A stretch of DNA of 64,000 bases from Owenia fusiformis (lineage: Eukaryota; Annelida; Polychaeta; Sabellida; Oweniidae). Each line of letters begins with the position of its first letter. Position 1 is the stretch's first letter. The notes beneath the pieces are model-generated. The model searched no databases, was not told the DNA's origin, and was given only the letters and a program-made list of their open reading frames with translations. Shown piece after piece: positions 38,301 to 48,349 of this stretch. The stretch lies in contig CAIIXF020000002.1 in assembly GCA_903813345.2 (NCBI GenBank), forward strand, positions 25,312,455-25,376,454, given 5' to 3'. Made by a program: the position numbers and the translations under genes.

Positions 38301-41300
38301 GTTCACAAACAGTTTAAAACCAGTTTTGAAGAACGCAGTGGCAACTTGTTCGGGGTGATAGCTATATTTTGCTAACTCGTCTATAAGTAGTCTTAAATAC
38401 GTTCTTAATCAGTTTAAACTCGTTTGCAATTAGTTCTACCTCGTTCTCAATACGTCCTCAGACAGTTCAACTTGTTGTTGAAACGTCCCTAGTAGGATTG
38501 AAGTTCGACGGTTCCGTTCATACAACGTCCAGCTCGTCGTTTGTACGTTGTCACTCGTTCTAATTGTAGAACGTATCGACCGCGAGAACATTTTGAGCAT
38601 GTTCTAACTTCTAGAGGACCTACCCAATCGAGGACGTTCGATGAAGTTTGTAAATAGACCCCAAACGGTTCTGAGTACGTCCAGTTCGTCCGTACACAGT
38701 TGAAGCCCATTTTCGAGAGCGTAGTGAAAACTAGTTTGGTGTGATGGTAGGGTTAGAAGCGTTCAAGTAAATAATGCACATAACAAGAAAAAGCCAATCC
38801 TTGGCAAGCTATGATAACGTTGTAGATAATAGTATCAGTAAATACAGCGATAGCCAAACGATAAACTATAGCTGAAAATCAAAATGTGCTTTTACTCGGT
38901 ATTTTTGTAACTGAATATTCTGAATTAAGCTATCATGGTATTAAACAGGAAATGACAAAACAGGAAGTCATAAAACCATGCTGGATTATAAACATTTTTA
39001 ACCAAGATAACAGAGTTAAGTTTTGACCTTAGGAAAGGTCACAGAACAGAATCTTTTGAATTTTTCAGAAAATGTGCCCAATATATTGTTCTAAATGATA
39101 CGAGCTTTGAAACCGGTTTTTATGACCGCCATTTTTGTTTCAGACATCTTTCTCAAATTCCAAAGCTCGTATCATTTAACACAATATATAAGGCACATTT
39201 TCCAAACAAAATATTCTGTTCAGTGACCTTTCCGAAGCTCCTACTTTTAGCTATTTTTCGGTCACATTTTCAGAGGGCTGAGAAAGTTATTTCATCATGT
39301 TTCGGGTCATTCTGACCATATACATTATGATATGTGGAATTAGCTAAACTCTGTTATCTTGGTTCAAAAAATGTTTAAAATCCAGCATGGTTTTGTCGTT
39401 TCCTGTTTTGTCATTTTCTGTTAAGTACCAAGAGACCTTATACTCGTGCTGTATGTCCAGAACGATTTTCGTTTGGCACCTTTTAGGTGGAACCTGATAT
39501 CAGTATTTGAGGAATAAGGATATTTAAAAGTAAAGGAGTGGTATCGATATGGAGAACTTTTTGAACACACGTTTCTCTTAAACCAGTCATAAAAATCTAA
39601 AAATTTAACACATCGTCAATTTAATGGTCATCTTTTGAAAGGTAATAATATAGTTTGAAAAAATATGTACTTTCATCTATATTGTTTTAGAGAACACATC
39701 AAACACTTGTTTTGTTCTTGGTATCATGTTTCCAGAGTGAAATGAAACATCTTTCCGAACCTCATTGGAACAAAACACAACATGTTTATGTCTCTCAATA
39801 TTGTAATTGTACAAAGGACATTTAGGTTGATTTAAAAAAAGTATCTTGTTAATGAAATAAAAAGTTATCTTGATTTTTATCTATTTTGAGGGGATTTTGT
39901 TTTAATTTTTTGAATTCTTTTTTAAAACCAACCAAAAATTCCTTTGTATAACTATAATATTGAGAGGTCTAAAAATATGTTATATATGCTATTTTGTTCC
40001 AACAAGGTTCGGAAAGACATTTTATGTCATTCTCAAGAATTGGTAGAAAGGAGCAAAACCAATTGCACTAAAAAAACAAAAAATGTTAGCAAAAACAGTT
40101 ATATAAAATATTTCTAAATAGTTTTCGCATTGAATTGTTGTCAATCATTCAACATTACATAAAATACCGTGTTTTTTACAGAATGTTTTCAATGATTGGT
40201 TTAAGAGAAAAACATTGTTGAATTCAGATCTCCATATCGATACCAATCCTTTGAAAATACCTTTAAACAATGGGCTCATTCTCCACATTTTTATCATACT
40301 TAGACTTCCAAATTGCCCAATCGCCATTTCAAGGAAAACTAATGGAATTGCACAAAGAGCAACGCACATCAAATATGGAATCAGGAATGCCCCTGTAATA
40401 AAGAGTAAATCGAAATATGATAGAGCCTAAGGTTTGCTATTCGTTGTTTTTTTAGTCAAAATTATATTTCAAAATAATGAGTCATTACAGATAGCATTTT
40501 TCATTTTGGAAATGTAATAACTTTGAGAAATGGATTTAATGTGAATATGGTTCGGGTTTAGAACAAATTAGCTTGCAATTGACTTGCTGAATTTAGCAGT
40601 TGACTTGGTGCATTTAAATTAAGGGTTCAAAGAGACAGTGTCTGAGCACAAGAGTACCAACCTTGCTATTTTTGCATTAGGTGATACAAAACAGGTTCAT
40701 CAATTTACTTGCCAACACTGTCATATACCAACCCCTACGTTTGTGGTAGCAATATAATAATTGTACCCAGAAATGAATTATTTAACGGACGGTCAAAAAT
40801 TCGACCGGGTAAACGTAAGAGAAAATGCATCGTTTATAATTTATTTTATCACTTATCTGCGCGCACATAAAAAGATATAACGTGTATATACAGGGTGGGC
40901 CAAAAAAACAATACCCAACTTCATATCAGGATAAAAAGAGTAACATTTAATATGGTACATTGACTTACATATCATTTTAAAGGTTATACAATTTCAAACA
41001 ATTTGGTATATAACACTATGTCATGAAATCAATAGTAAAGTTTTATTATACTTATTTAGGAGGCCGGGTATTTAAGGTATCCAGATTTTAGGGAGAAAAT
41101 AGTAAATCTGCGGAATTATGATAATTTTTTATTCATAGAAAATCATTCTTTTGTTAGGTGAATACTTGCTTGGATATTGATATTTGCATCATTGTGTGAC
41201 TATATTTATTGTTTATGAATTTCAGTGTTGTTTAATAATATTTTACACTTTATTTATTTAAACAATTTTAACAATCGCTCAATATACCCCCACCCCTCCC

Positions 41301-44300
41301 CTCTGCATCAACAATAAGCTTCAAGTGGTAGCACAATCTATCAATAGCTTTATTGAGAGATTTCTGTTGCAATTCATTTCAGCACTTTGGGATTCTGTGT
41401 TTCAGCTCATCAATACTGTTTATTGGATGATTGTGATTGTACCATTTCCTCGAGATGGCTCCATGTATGGTAATCAAACACATAAGCATTGGGGCTGCTG
41501 GGTGGCCAAGCATCGAGATCAATCAAATTGACACCTTGTTTGCAAAGAAATGCCAATGTCTCCTTTGATCTATGGTACGCTACAATATCTTGTTGGAAAA
41601 TAAAATCCTCATCGCATATACATTAAATGTCTTTTTGAATACTTATTGATAATAAACAACACTAAAGTTCATAAACAATAAGTTTAGTCACACAATATGC
41701 AAATATACAAGCATGTATTCACCTAACAAAATTATATTCTATAAATAAAAAATTAACATTATTCCGCAGATTTACTATTTTCTCCCTAAAATCTGGATAC
41801 CTTAAATACCGACCCGGCCTCCCAAATAAGCATAATAAAACTTTAATATTGATTTCATGACATAGTGTTATATCCCAAATTGTTCGAAAATGGATTACCT
41901 TTAAAATGATATATAAATCAATCAATGTATCATATTGCACATAGCTATTTTCATTCTGATTTAAAGTTGGGTATTGGTTTTTTTGGCCCATCCTGTATAA
42001 TATTGTAAATATACTTGTATATATACATAACTCACCGCCACCATTCCTGTAGCAAAGGTACGGGAAGCGCCATACATTACCAAGACCAACAGCAAATGAG
42101 AGACATGAGAGCAGAAATTCAAACTTCCCTAGTAATAGAAAGTAACTTATTAATTGTATGAATTCCACGTGAGATTGGGAACAGCTTTAATAAATAGCAT
42201 GGTGTAGGTAGTTATATCTTGTGATAGCTTGACGAGCCTGGTTACACATGCAGTTGCTATATATGTAGTCTTATAGATCGGCATCATCAATGCTTCGTCA
42301 ACAATTCGGTAGCATATTGATTATTGAACTAATTGTATCAGAAATATCATTTATGTATGAAAGAAACAAAGGGGCCCTAAAATAGACCGTTGTGATACGC
42401 CAGTATTTATTAAATTCTCATCTAGCCATGGGGATCATCCATATTGAATCTTACTCTAAGATTTCCAAATAAGATTGGGTTATAGATATTCCGTCAAAAA
42501 ATAACTCCCAATCATGTTAATGGGTCCGTTTTTGTGAATCATTGGGTCATTTCAGTAACATTTTTAAATACAACAAATATTTAAAGAGGTCTTCGTGAAT
42601 ACTGGATATTACGAAATAATGTCACTAATATTGACCTTGTTATAAGTCCATATTGCTGAATTTATGCTTAAAAATTGACATACAGGTCCTACATAGAAGG
42701 ATGTTTCCAATCAAACAAACAATATTTTCACCCTATTTTATTATAAGTCAAATAAAGGGACATGAATATGACTTTTGGCGGGAGAGGACTTAGAATGGCA
42801 GAATATGACTATGGACGGCAGTTTTGTAGGTCCCGTTTGAAGTATGAAAATATTATGCTTTTATCATTCATTTACTATTTTACATGAGTAAAAGTTATTT
42901 TAGAAACTTTTGAGGGGAAAAAAGAAAAAAGTAGTCAGCTTTTTGTTTCTCAAATATTTAACCCCGTTTTTAAATGAAAGATGAATTTTCTAATCATCAA
43001 ATATACCCCCTTATAGTGTAAATAGCCTTTTTAAACATCGTTGCCAAGATTGAACAAAGGACACACCATTTTAATAATAAAATGTCTCATGTGCTACCTA
43101 AATGATTTAACAGATTAATGCTTCGTTTTTAATTCAAATTTAAAAAATTACACTTTTTCTAAATATGATAAACTTCAAAAATAAATTCCAATGTCGATTG
43201 ATGTCTAACTAGGTTGAAAGGGTGTTAAATATTATTGTACAATGGGTTTACTATGTGAACTAAATTTTGAAATGCTTTCATGCATGGATGGATTGCGGTT
43301 ATAATAAATATTATTAGAGAACACATGTAGGTATGTTAATGTTAGGTCAAATATCGCTGCGCTATAGTGTGCTACCAGCTCCTTTATTAGACGTCCTAGA
43401 GAGTTCATACCATGGACTATATCAGCACATCAGCATTTTGAATTGTTTCTTTAATATTGGCGATGTAAATGATTTCAATGAGTCGTTTTTATATAAGAAT
43501 GAAATATACTAAAAGTATTGTAGTTTTTTTTAAAAAAAATGGGTCTTAATACGTTTCGAGATATGAACTGTCATCGTAAGGGGTCAACTATCAATAAAGG
43601 GGGACTCTTCACCCAATGTGGCTTCGGCTAAAATTATTTTGCCCCTAGTTAGATATTGCTTAGGTGTTTATGAAACAACCACCAAGGCCTGGTTAAATTC
43701 ATGAAGCTTTGGGAAAAATGGTTTTGATTTTCATCAAAAATCTTATGCTTGCCAGCAGTTATGTCTAAGGATAAACAAGTATTACCATCAGAAAATGTGA
43801 TGATATGCAGCAGTAACGTCGAAAGAGAAATGTAGGGCGTTTGATTGCATATGTCTCTAATAGATCATTGGATGTACCTTATAAATATATAAACGTTCTA
43901 ATACCTCTATAACATTCAAATAGATATACATTTTACATATTTGTCATTGTTTTATGTTTTATATGGAATAATTTCTTGTTTGACTCCTGGCGGCGATAAA
44001 GTCTTTATATAGAGCTTTGAAATCGTAAAAACTTTGCATATTTGTCAATATGAATTTCTTAAATAATTTACATAATTTTGTTGAATCAGCTTGACCAATA
44101 TTTGAAAAAGAAAACAAAATATAATAACCACATTTATGAAATTACACTAATTAACCACTGACAATTACATTGAAATCAAAATTAATTTTGACATTGTGAT
44201 AATTAAATTTATTGTAAATGTGCTTACAATAATGTCTCGAGTCTTATAAAATATGGAAAAATTCGAAAAATATGAAATGAAAATATTTACGTTTTTTGAC

Positions 44301-47300
44301 CCCATGTAATCAGAGACATATTTCGACCCAAAGCCCGAAGTTTTTTTCAGCAAATGGTATTTTAAGACTCAGACATATGGACCTCCTTATTAATTATTGG
44401 ACACTATATTGTGTTATAGTCAAATCACTAATGGGTTTCTAACATGGTGATAGTTCACGATCATATATATTCTTAGATTTTCGGCACACAGACCAATATG
44501 GACATTCTAAAAATTTTGATCCGCATTGCCAAGCGCGAATCGCACTCCTTCATGGTGAAAATTCAAGATGGCCGCCAAAATTATCGTCAAATATGTATAT
44601 TTTTTTGATAATTTTTTTTACTGCCTTTATTTCAATAAAATGTGATAAATTAGTGTCTTCATGTATTATCTAATAATATTCCTACCAAATGAATTTTTAT
44701 TAAGTATAAACATATGAAATTGCTTTAATAGCGCCATCTTTTGATAAAATTATACCAAAATTGACATCAAAATAACAAACATTTCCCTTATTCACTACTT
44801 CTTTTCAATAAAATTTGACAAGTTTATATTTTCTCAATGCTTACTGATAATATTCAACATACATCCGTCAAAATATTTCATTATAATCAATAAAGAAGAG
44901 TGTTGGGCAGCCCCACCTATAGGTATATGCATTGAACTGCACTGAAACATAAATTAATGATTATTATTTTATTCATGCTGACCCAACTTGCTTATTCTTA
45001 AATAACTGTTATCTGTAATGAAAATGTTAGATTTTCGGCACACAGACTAATATGGATATTTTAAAGATCTCGATCCGCATTGCCAAGTGCGATTCTCACT
45101 TCTTCGGGGTTAAAATTCAAGATGGCCGCCAAAATAATCGTCAAATAAAAATATTTTTTTGATAATTTTTTTCTGCTTTTATTTCAATAAAATGTGATAA
45201 ATTAGTGTCTTCAGTTATTATTTAATAATATTCCCACCAAACAGTTTTTTATTAAGTATAAACATAAGAAATTGCTTTTACAGCGCCACCTTTTGATAAA
45301 ATTATACCAAAATTAACGTCAAAATAATAAACAATTCCCTTATTCACTTCTTCTTTTCAATAAAATTTGACAAGTTTATATTTTATCAATGCTTAGTGAT
45401 AACATTCAACATATATCTGTCAAAATATTTCATTATAACCAATAAAGAAGAGTGTTGTGCAGCCCCACCTATAGGTATATGCATTTAACTGAAACATAAA
45501 TTAATAATTATTATTATTTTATTCATGCTGACCCAATTTGCTCATTCTTAAGTAACTGTTATCTGGAATAAAAATGTTAGTGCTTCTAGATTCAACAACA
45601 TGTAAGTTGTAGAAAGTAGAAATGAGAGTTATATGAAGTATGTAAGTGGGGATAAGGTTTGTGGGTATATATTGAGGCATGTCACCCATCTTGATTTTCT
45701 GAGTGTTTCTGCACTCTGAAGTATAACAGAACTGTATTACAATTTTCTTTATTTTAGTTATATTGAAGTCAGTTTAAAGTCTAATATTTATTGTCTCTCA
45801 TGTTGATCTGTATAAAGTCAACAAATCATATCAACCCAGACCAAACACCTGTACTTGCTGCAGAACAGCCCCTCTTTGCACTGTTCAAGCAGTAATAGTG
45901 GACAATGGCAAGAGGAGATGGGAGAAAAAACAAAGCTGATAAGGATACTTGGTGGAATACACACTGAGATGGGAGCATTTCACATCTTGGGCAATATATG
46001 AGAGAACCCTGGATGGATAATCTCCCTCTCTCAAGCTGGCATAGCCACATCTGGTACAGCTGATTCCTTTATCAAAGTTAACCATCTCGCACTAACTTGC
46101 AGAGCACATCATATTACTGCCTGTAGTCTTTATATTCTTGACAAAAAAGCCTGTGAGACACATTGTTTGTGCTGTGATATTGATGAATAACCTCAGTTTG
46201 AGTTGGATGACTGGGTGAAACAGTCCCAGCTGAATGGCTCTTCCCAATTTAAGTTCTGGTCGATGGTAACTTCAGCCTATACAAAGATACCCTTTCTGAG
46301 TTGTTGCCATGCCTTTTTATACTCAATCACACAAACTAGTCAAGGTGGCTACCAGTTTTATCCGTGACATGAACCAATTTAACGCAACACACCAATCAGT
46401 GCTTGGTGAATTCATTAAGGGAAACTAAACTGACTAAAACAACAAGGCACATGACATGAACGAAATCAGATCATCTAGATACTGTTTTGGACAGTTATGA
46501 AACTACATGTAACAGTTTAGAGTCTGGTATAAGAAATAAGAGAGGAAACAGTAAAAGGAGGCATATTTATCCTGAAAATTCCCTACCTAGAAACTGGCAA
46601 GATTGTTAGTGCTTGGAGTAAAACAAGAGAGAACTGTTTCAAATCCTTACTGCAAATGTGAGCAATATAATTATTCATGAACGAAAAAGACTTCTCGCAA
46701 CCTTTGATCAGGATGTCATGTGTCAATCCACAAAAACAATCCACCAAAGACAAATAACCTTGCACACAATCAACACATTTTTTCTGAGTGAACTAATATG
46801 AGTTGGATTTGACAAGGGAGACAGTTCAGGTACTTGGCAGCACATGAAATGGCGAATTCCATTGGGCCTCAAAAAGTCTATGTCTGCCATTATTCCACTC
46901 ATTGACAAGTTACACCTGGATTCCATGGAAGCAGGGGCAGAATTATAGCATGGGACAGATGAAACTCATTTTCACAACTGATGAATGCACTCCTCAGTCT
47001 AATAGATGATCCTTTATTAATGTTATGTTGCTGTATGATAAATTCAGCAATGACACCTCAATCAACACTGCAAGGAAGAATACATTTTTACAGAAGACTA
47101 CTTCATTATTGACCACATTCCTCCAACAGCTGACGCCTTAATGCAACACTGCAAGGGAGTATTGCACCAAGGTGTACATATCTGGGGTCAGCTTAAACCA
47201 AGTCCTATCATTCCCCGGGTATCATTCCATCTCCAAAGAACTGTGGCTGGAGAACAGAGCCAAGAGACATCACTTAGAAGCCACACAGGACTACCTAAAG

Positions 47301-48349
47301 CAGATGGCTGATGCTAGTCAACCATTGGTAAAGTGTGGTTGTCAGAAGCAGTGTTTCCCTTCAAGATGTACCAGCTTGAAGGCTGCTCTAGTATGCACAT
47401 CATTGTGTGCCTGTAATGGAGAATATTCATTAGAATAACTAAAGTAAGGGTTCAAATATGATACTATATAAGATGCAAGATACCCCCTATTTACCCCCCC
47501 CCCCCAAATCTATATGGTTGACATCTTAGAGTTTGCATTCTACTGTAAAATAATTTTATTATGCATGGTACATGATACAGATCAAATCTTGGCTCTCCAA
47601 ACTATTTCACGCTTCCTTCAACAGTTCAATATATTATAAAACACAGTTTTGATTTTGAACAATTTCACCAATAGGTGGCGCTATGGGAGACATTCTTCAT
47701 TATGTGTTTATCTAAATATTGTTTGGAAAGGAATCAGTTTCTACTAAAACATATAAGCCTAATATATTCTGATGAAAAAAGGATAGAGATATGATAGGTA
47801 CAGTACTACAGTATATATGAAATGTACATATTTTAATGATTTATCGAAAATTTGGACGAAATCTTAAAAATGGGGGGGGGGATGAACAACCAAAATCTTC
47901 TTTTTAGATAATTTAAATATTTTTCAGGGTAGAAATATTATAAATTGATATTGAAAAATACTAATTAACCACATTTTATTGAAAAAAAGGAATGAAAAAA
48001 ATTGTCAAATGAATATTATATATTTGTCGGCAATTTTGGCGGCCATCTTTGATTTTCAACAAGAAGGAGTGCGATCCGCGCTTGGCAATGCGGATCAAAA
48101 TTTTTAGAATGTCCATATTAGTCTATGTGCCAAAAATCTAAGAATATATATGATCGCGAACTATCGAGCCATTATTGACTGGGCTATTATGGATGTTTCA
48201 TAGTCCGGAGTCATACCATGGACTATTATACTAAAAATACATATCCGTAAAACGCACTTACCTGACCAGTTCCCCCGTTCAACAATCTCATGATTTGATC
48301 TTTTCAAACTTTTGTCAGTATTTTTGCCTTTGCAGTTTTGAAGCTCCAT
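29376..48349 (-). CDS. SLC6 transporter B, glycine-transporter-like, 630 aa, 15 coding exons
   Basis: Tandem paralog of gene A. Exons (minus): 48349-48262, 42128-42036, 40392-40261, 36431-36268, 35871-35714, 35564-35437, 34410-34271, 34100-34000, 33461-33337, 33041-32929, 32439-32314, 31995-31896, 31330-31230, 30124-29954, 29528-29376 (TAA). Eleven of the 15 exons match gene A in both length and phase; exons 5, 8 and 15 differ in length. Starting at the ATG at 48349 gives an 88-bp exon 1, as in A; an upstream in-frame ATG at 48460 is less likely. TM1 has [15 protein letters not shown]. Chloride-site Gln309, Ser313, Asn344 and Ser348 are kept. TM6 [11 protein letters not shown] is one residue shorter than in A and in the family. 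TM8 has GSMI where GSQF is usual. Introns 7 and 11 use GC donors. Introns are larger than in A and full of MITEs. Transport is plausible but specificity may have shifted. Confidence 0.9.
30198..30800. mobile_element. MITE copy, TTTCTCTTAAACCAAT end (inverted mate at 39571)
   Basis: Begins CAATGTTTTTCTCTTAAACC. Long stretches match the reverse complement of 39571-40216 (for example TTCAAAAGATGACCATTAAA here, its complement there). The right end is truncated or diverged after about 30795. A C14 run lies at about 30502-30515. It lies in intron 13 of SLC6 gene B. Confidence 0.75.
30999..31167. mobile_element. 169-bp MITE, 5-bp TSD (ACGCC)
   Basis: Ends CAGGCCCGTAGCCAGG and GGGCTACGGGCCCG are inverted repeats. 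Exact direct repeats ACGCC lie at 30994-30998 and 31168-31172. The element is G-rich with GGGGGGTTCAC-like motifs. It resembles the abundant short elements with CCCGTAGCC ends known to me from marine invertebrate genomes. It lies in intron 13 of SLC6 gene B. Confidence 0.85.
32453..32708. mobile_element. MITE copy 2, TATGAGCCTGGCC ends, beside exon 11 acceptor
   Basis: Ends TATGAGCCTGGCCATAGG and GTGGCCGGGCTCATA are inverted with TA flanks. It is the same family as 22985-23247. It begins 13 bp from exon 11 of SLC6 gene B, on the acceptor side, so most of the sequence upstream of that acceptor is MITE-derived. Confidence 0.88.
33625..33919. mobile_element. Double-hairpin MITE, inverted copy
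   Basis: Starts TTATAAGTTATTGCATA and ends CGATAATAACTTATA. Both dyads of the 29061-29372 element are present in reverse orientation. It lies in intron 8 of SLC6 gene B, 81 bp from exon 8. Confidence 0.88.
34424..35241. mobile_element. Foldback transposon, 818 bp, 5-bp TSD (ATAAT)
   Basis: Ends CACGGGGTACTAACTCACCG and (complement of the right end) CACGCGGTACTAACTCACCG. Arms of about 200 bp pair through CAAACTTGTTCCATT and ACATTGCTT blocks. A second dyad inside pairs TCGTTTTGGCGGCGTTT with AAACGCCGCCAAAACGA-like sequence. Exact ATAAT repeats flank it at 34419-34423 and 35242-35246. It ends 13 bp from exon 7 of SLC6 gene B. No transposase is seen. Confidence 0.9.
36599..37200. mobile_element. 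TTAA-flanked inverted-repeat element
   Basis: TTAA lies on both sides (36595-36598 and 37201-37204). Ends AGGAATATTCCTTGCCA and GGCAAGGAATATTCCT are inverted and arms extend about 200 bp. The TTAA target suggests a piggyBac or Kolobok relative; it is non-autonomous. It lies in intron 3 of SLC6 gene B, 168 bp upstream of exon 4. A single diverged end-like fragment lies near 48992-49012. Confidence 0.85.
37942..38756. mobile_element. Inverted-ended element with CpG-rich degenerate repeats
   Basis: Ends CTAACCCCCCTATCACACC and GGTGTGATGGTAGGGTTAG are inverted. The interior repeats ACGTTCATGAAGTTCGTAAA-like units (about 38248, 38291, 38633) among many ACGT, CGTTC and CGTCC motifs. It is much richer in CpG than the surrounding intron. 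No transposase is seen. It lies in intron 3 of SLC6 gene B. Confidence 0.7.
38937..39429. mobile_element. Foldback element, GGTA..TTAACAG ends
   Basis: The left arm GGTATTAAACAGGAAATGAC pairs with the right end TTTTCTGTTAAGTACC. Most of the 493 bp is an imperfect palindrome (ATGATACGAGCTTTG near 39098 against CAAAGCTCGTATCAT near 39162). It lies in intron 3 of SLC6 gene B. Confidence 0.85.
39571..40216. mobile_element. MITE with GTTTCTCTTAAACC ends (inverted mate at 30198)
   Basis: Inverted ends GTTTCTCTTAAACCAGTCAT and ATGATTGGTTTAAGAGAAA. It is the reverse-orientation relative of 30198-30800. It ends 45 bp from the donor side of exon 3 of SLC6 gene B. Confidence 0.85.
40891..41997. mobile_element. 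Mariner-type element with decayed transposase
   Basis: Ends CAGGGTGGGCCAAAAAAAC and TTTTTTTGGCCCATCCTG with TA flanks. Arms of about 290 bp pair (GGAGGCCGGGTATTTAAGG near 41060 against its complement near 41800). Between them, minus-strand translation near 41430-41540 gives a [20 protein letters not shown]-like stretch, recognisable as the DDE end of a mariner transposase (WPxxSPDLNPxDxxxW) with broken catalytic context. It lies in intron 2-side sequence of SLC6 gene B, 38 bp from exon 2. Confidence 0.8.
42230..42520 (-). pseudogene. Relic of a non-LTR reverse transcriptase
   Basis: Minus-strand translation near 42360-42406 reads [14 protein letters not shown], matching LINE RT motif B (GVPQGSILGPLLF) with substitutions. 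Flanking frames are broken by stops and frameshifts. No ends or poly(A) were found. It lies in intron 1 of SLC6 gene B. Confidence 0.55.
42521..44448. other. Intron 1 of SLC6 gene B; nothing further recognised
   Basis: AT-rich intronic sequence with short ORFs and homopolymer runs. No repeat with clear ends was found. Confidence 0.45.
44475..45578. repeat. 554-bp tandem duplication
   Basis: Copies start at 44475 and 45029 with AGATTTTCGGCACACAGAC. They run to 45028 and about 45578 and appear about 90% identical by eye. Each carries the start of the terminal inverted repeat, so the left end of the transposon has been duplicated in tandem. Confidence 0.9.
45800..47440 (+). pseudogene. Fossil transposon ORF with CXC-like cysteine-rich tail
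   Basis: Plus-strand frames, broken by many stops and shifts, carry recognisable pieces: an [17 protein letters not shown] stretch near 45832, an [19 protein letters not shown] stretch near 46042-46150, and at 47172-47438 an 88-codon open piece ending [14 protein letters not shown]...CTSLCAC. Cysteine spacing in that tail resembles tesmin/TSO1-type CXC domains. I know similar ORFs as repeated, transposon-linked hypothetical proteins in marine invertebrates. The position inside the inverted ends supports a former transposase or accessory gene. The function is not established. Confidence 0.55.

Larger units (their letters stand above)
44449..48165 (+). mobile_element. 3.7-kb decayed DNA transposon with long inverted ends
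   Basis: The left end GATAGTTCACGATCATATAT recurs as the complement of the right end (ATATATGATCGCGAACTATC). The inverted repeat continues for at least 150 bp through TTGATCCGCATTGCCAAGCG and GGCCGCCA. Inside lie a 554-bp tandem duplication and a fossil ORF on the plus strand. The right end is 97 bp from exon 1 of SLC6 gene B. No target duplication was found, so the family stays open. Confidence 0.8.
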
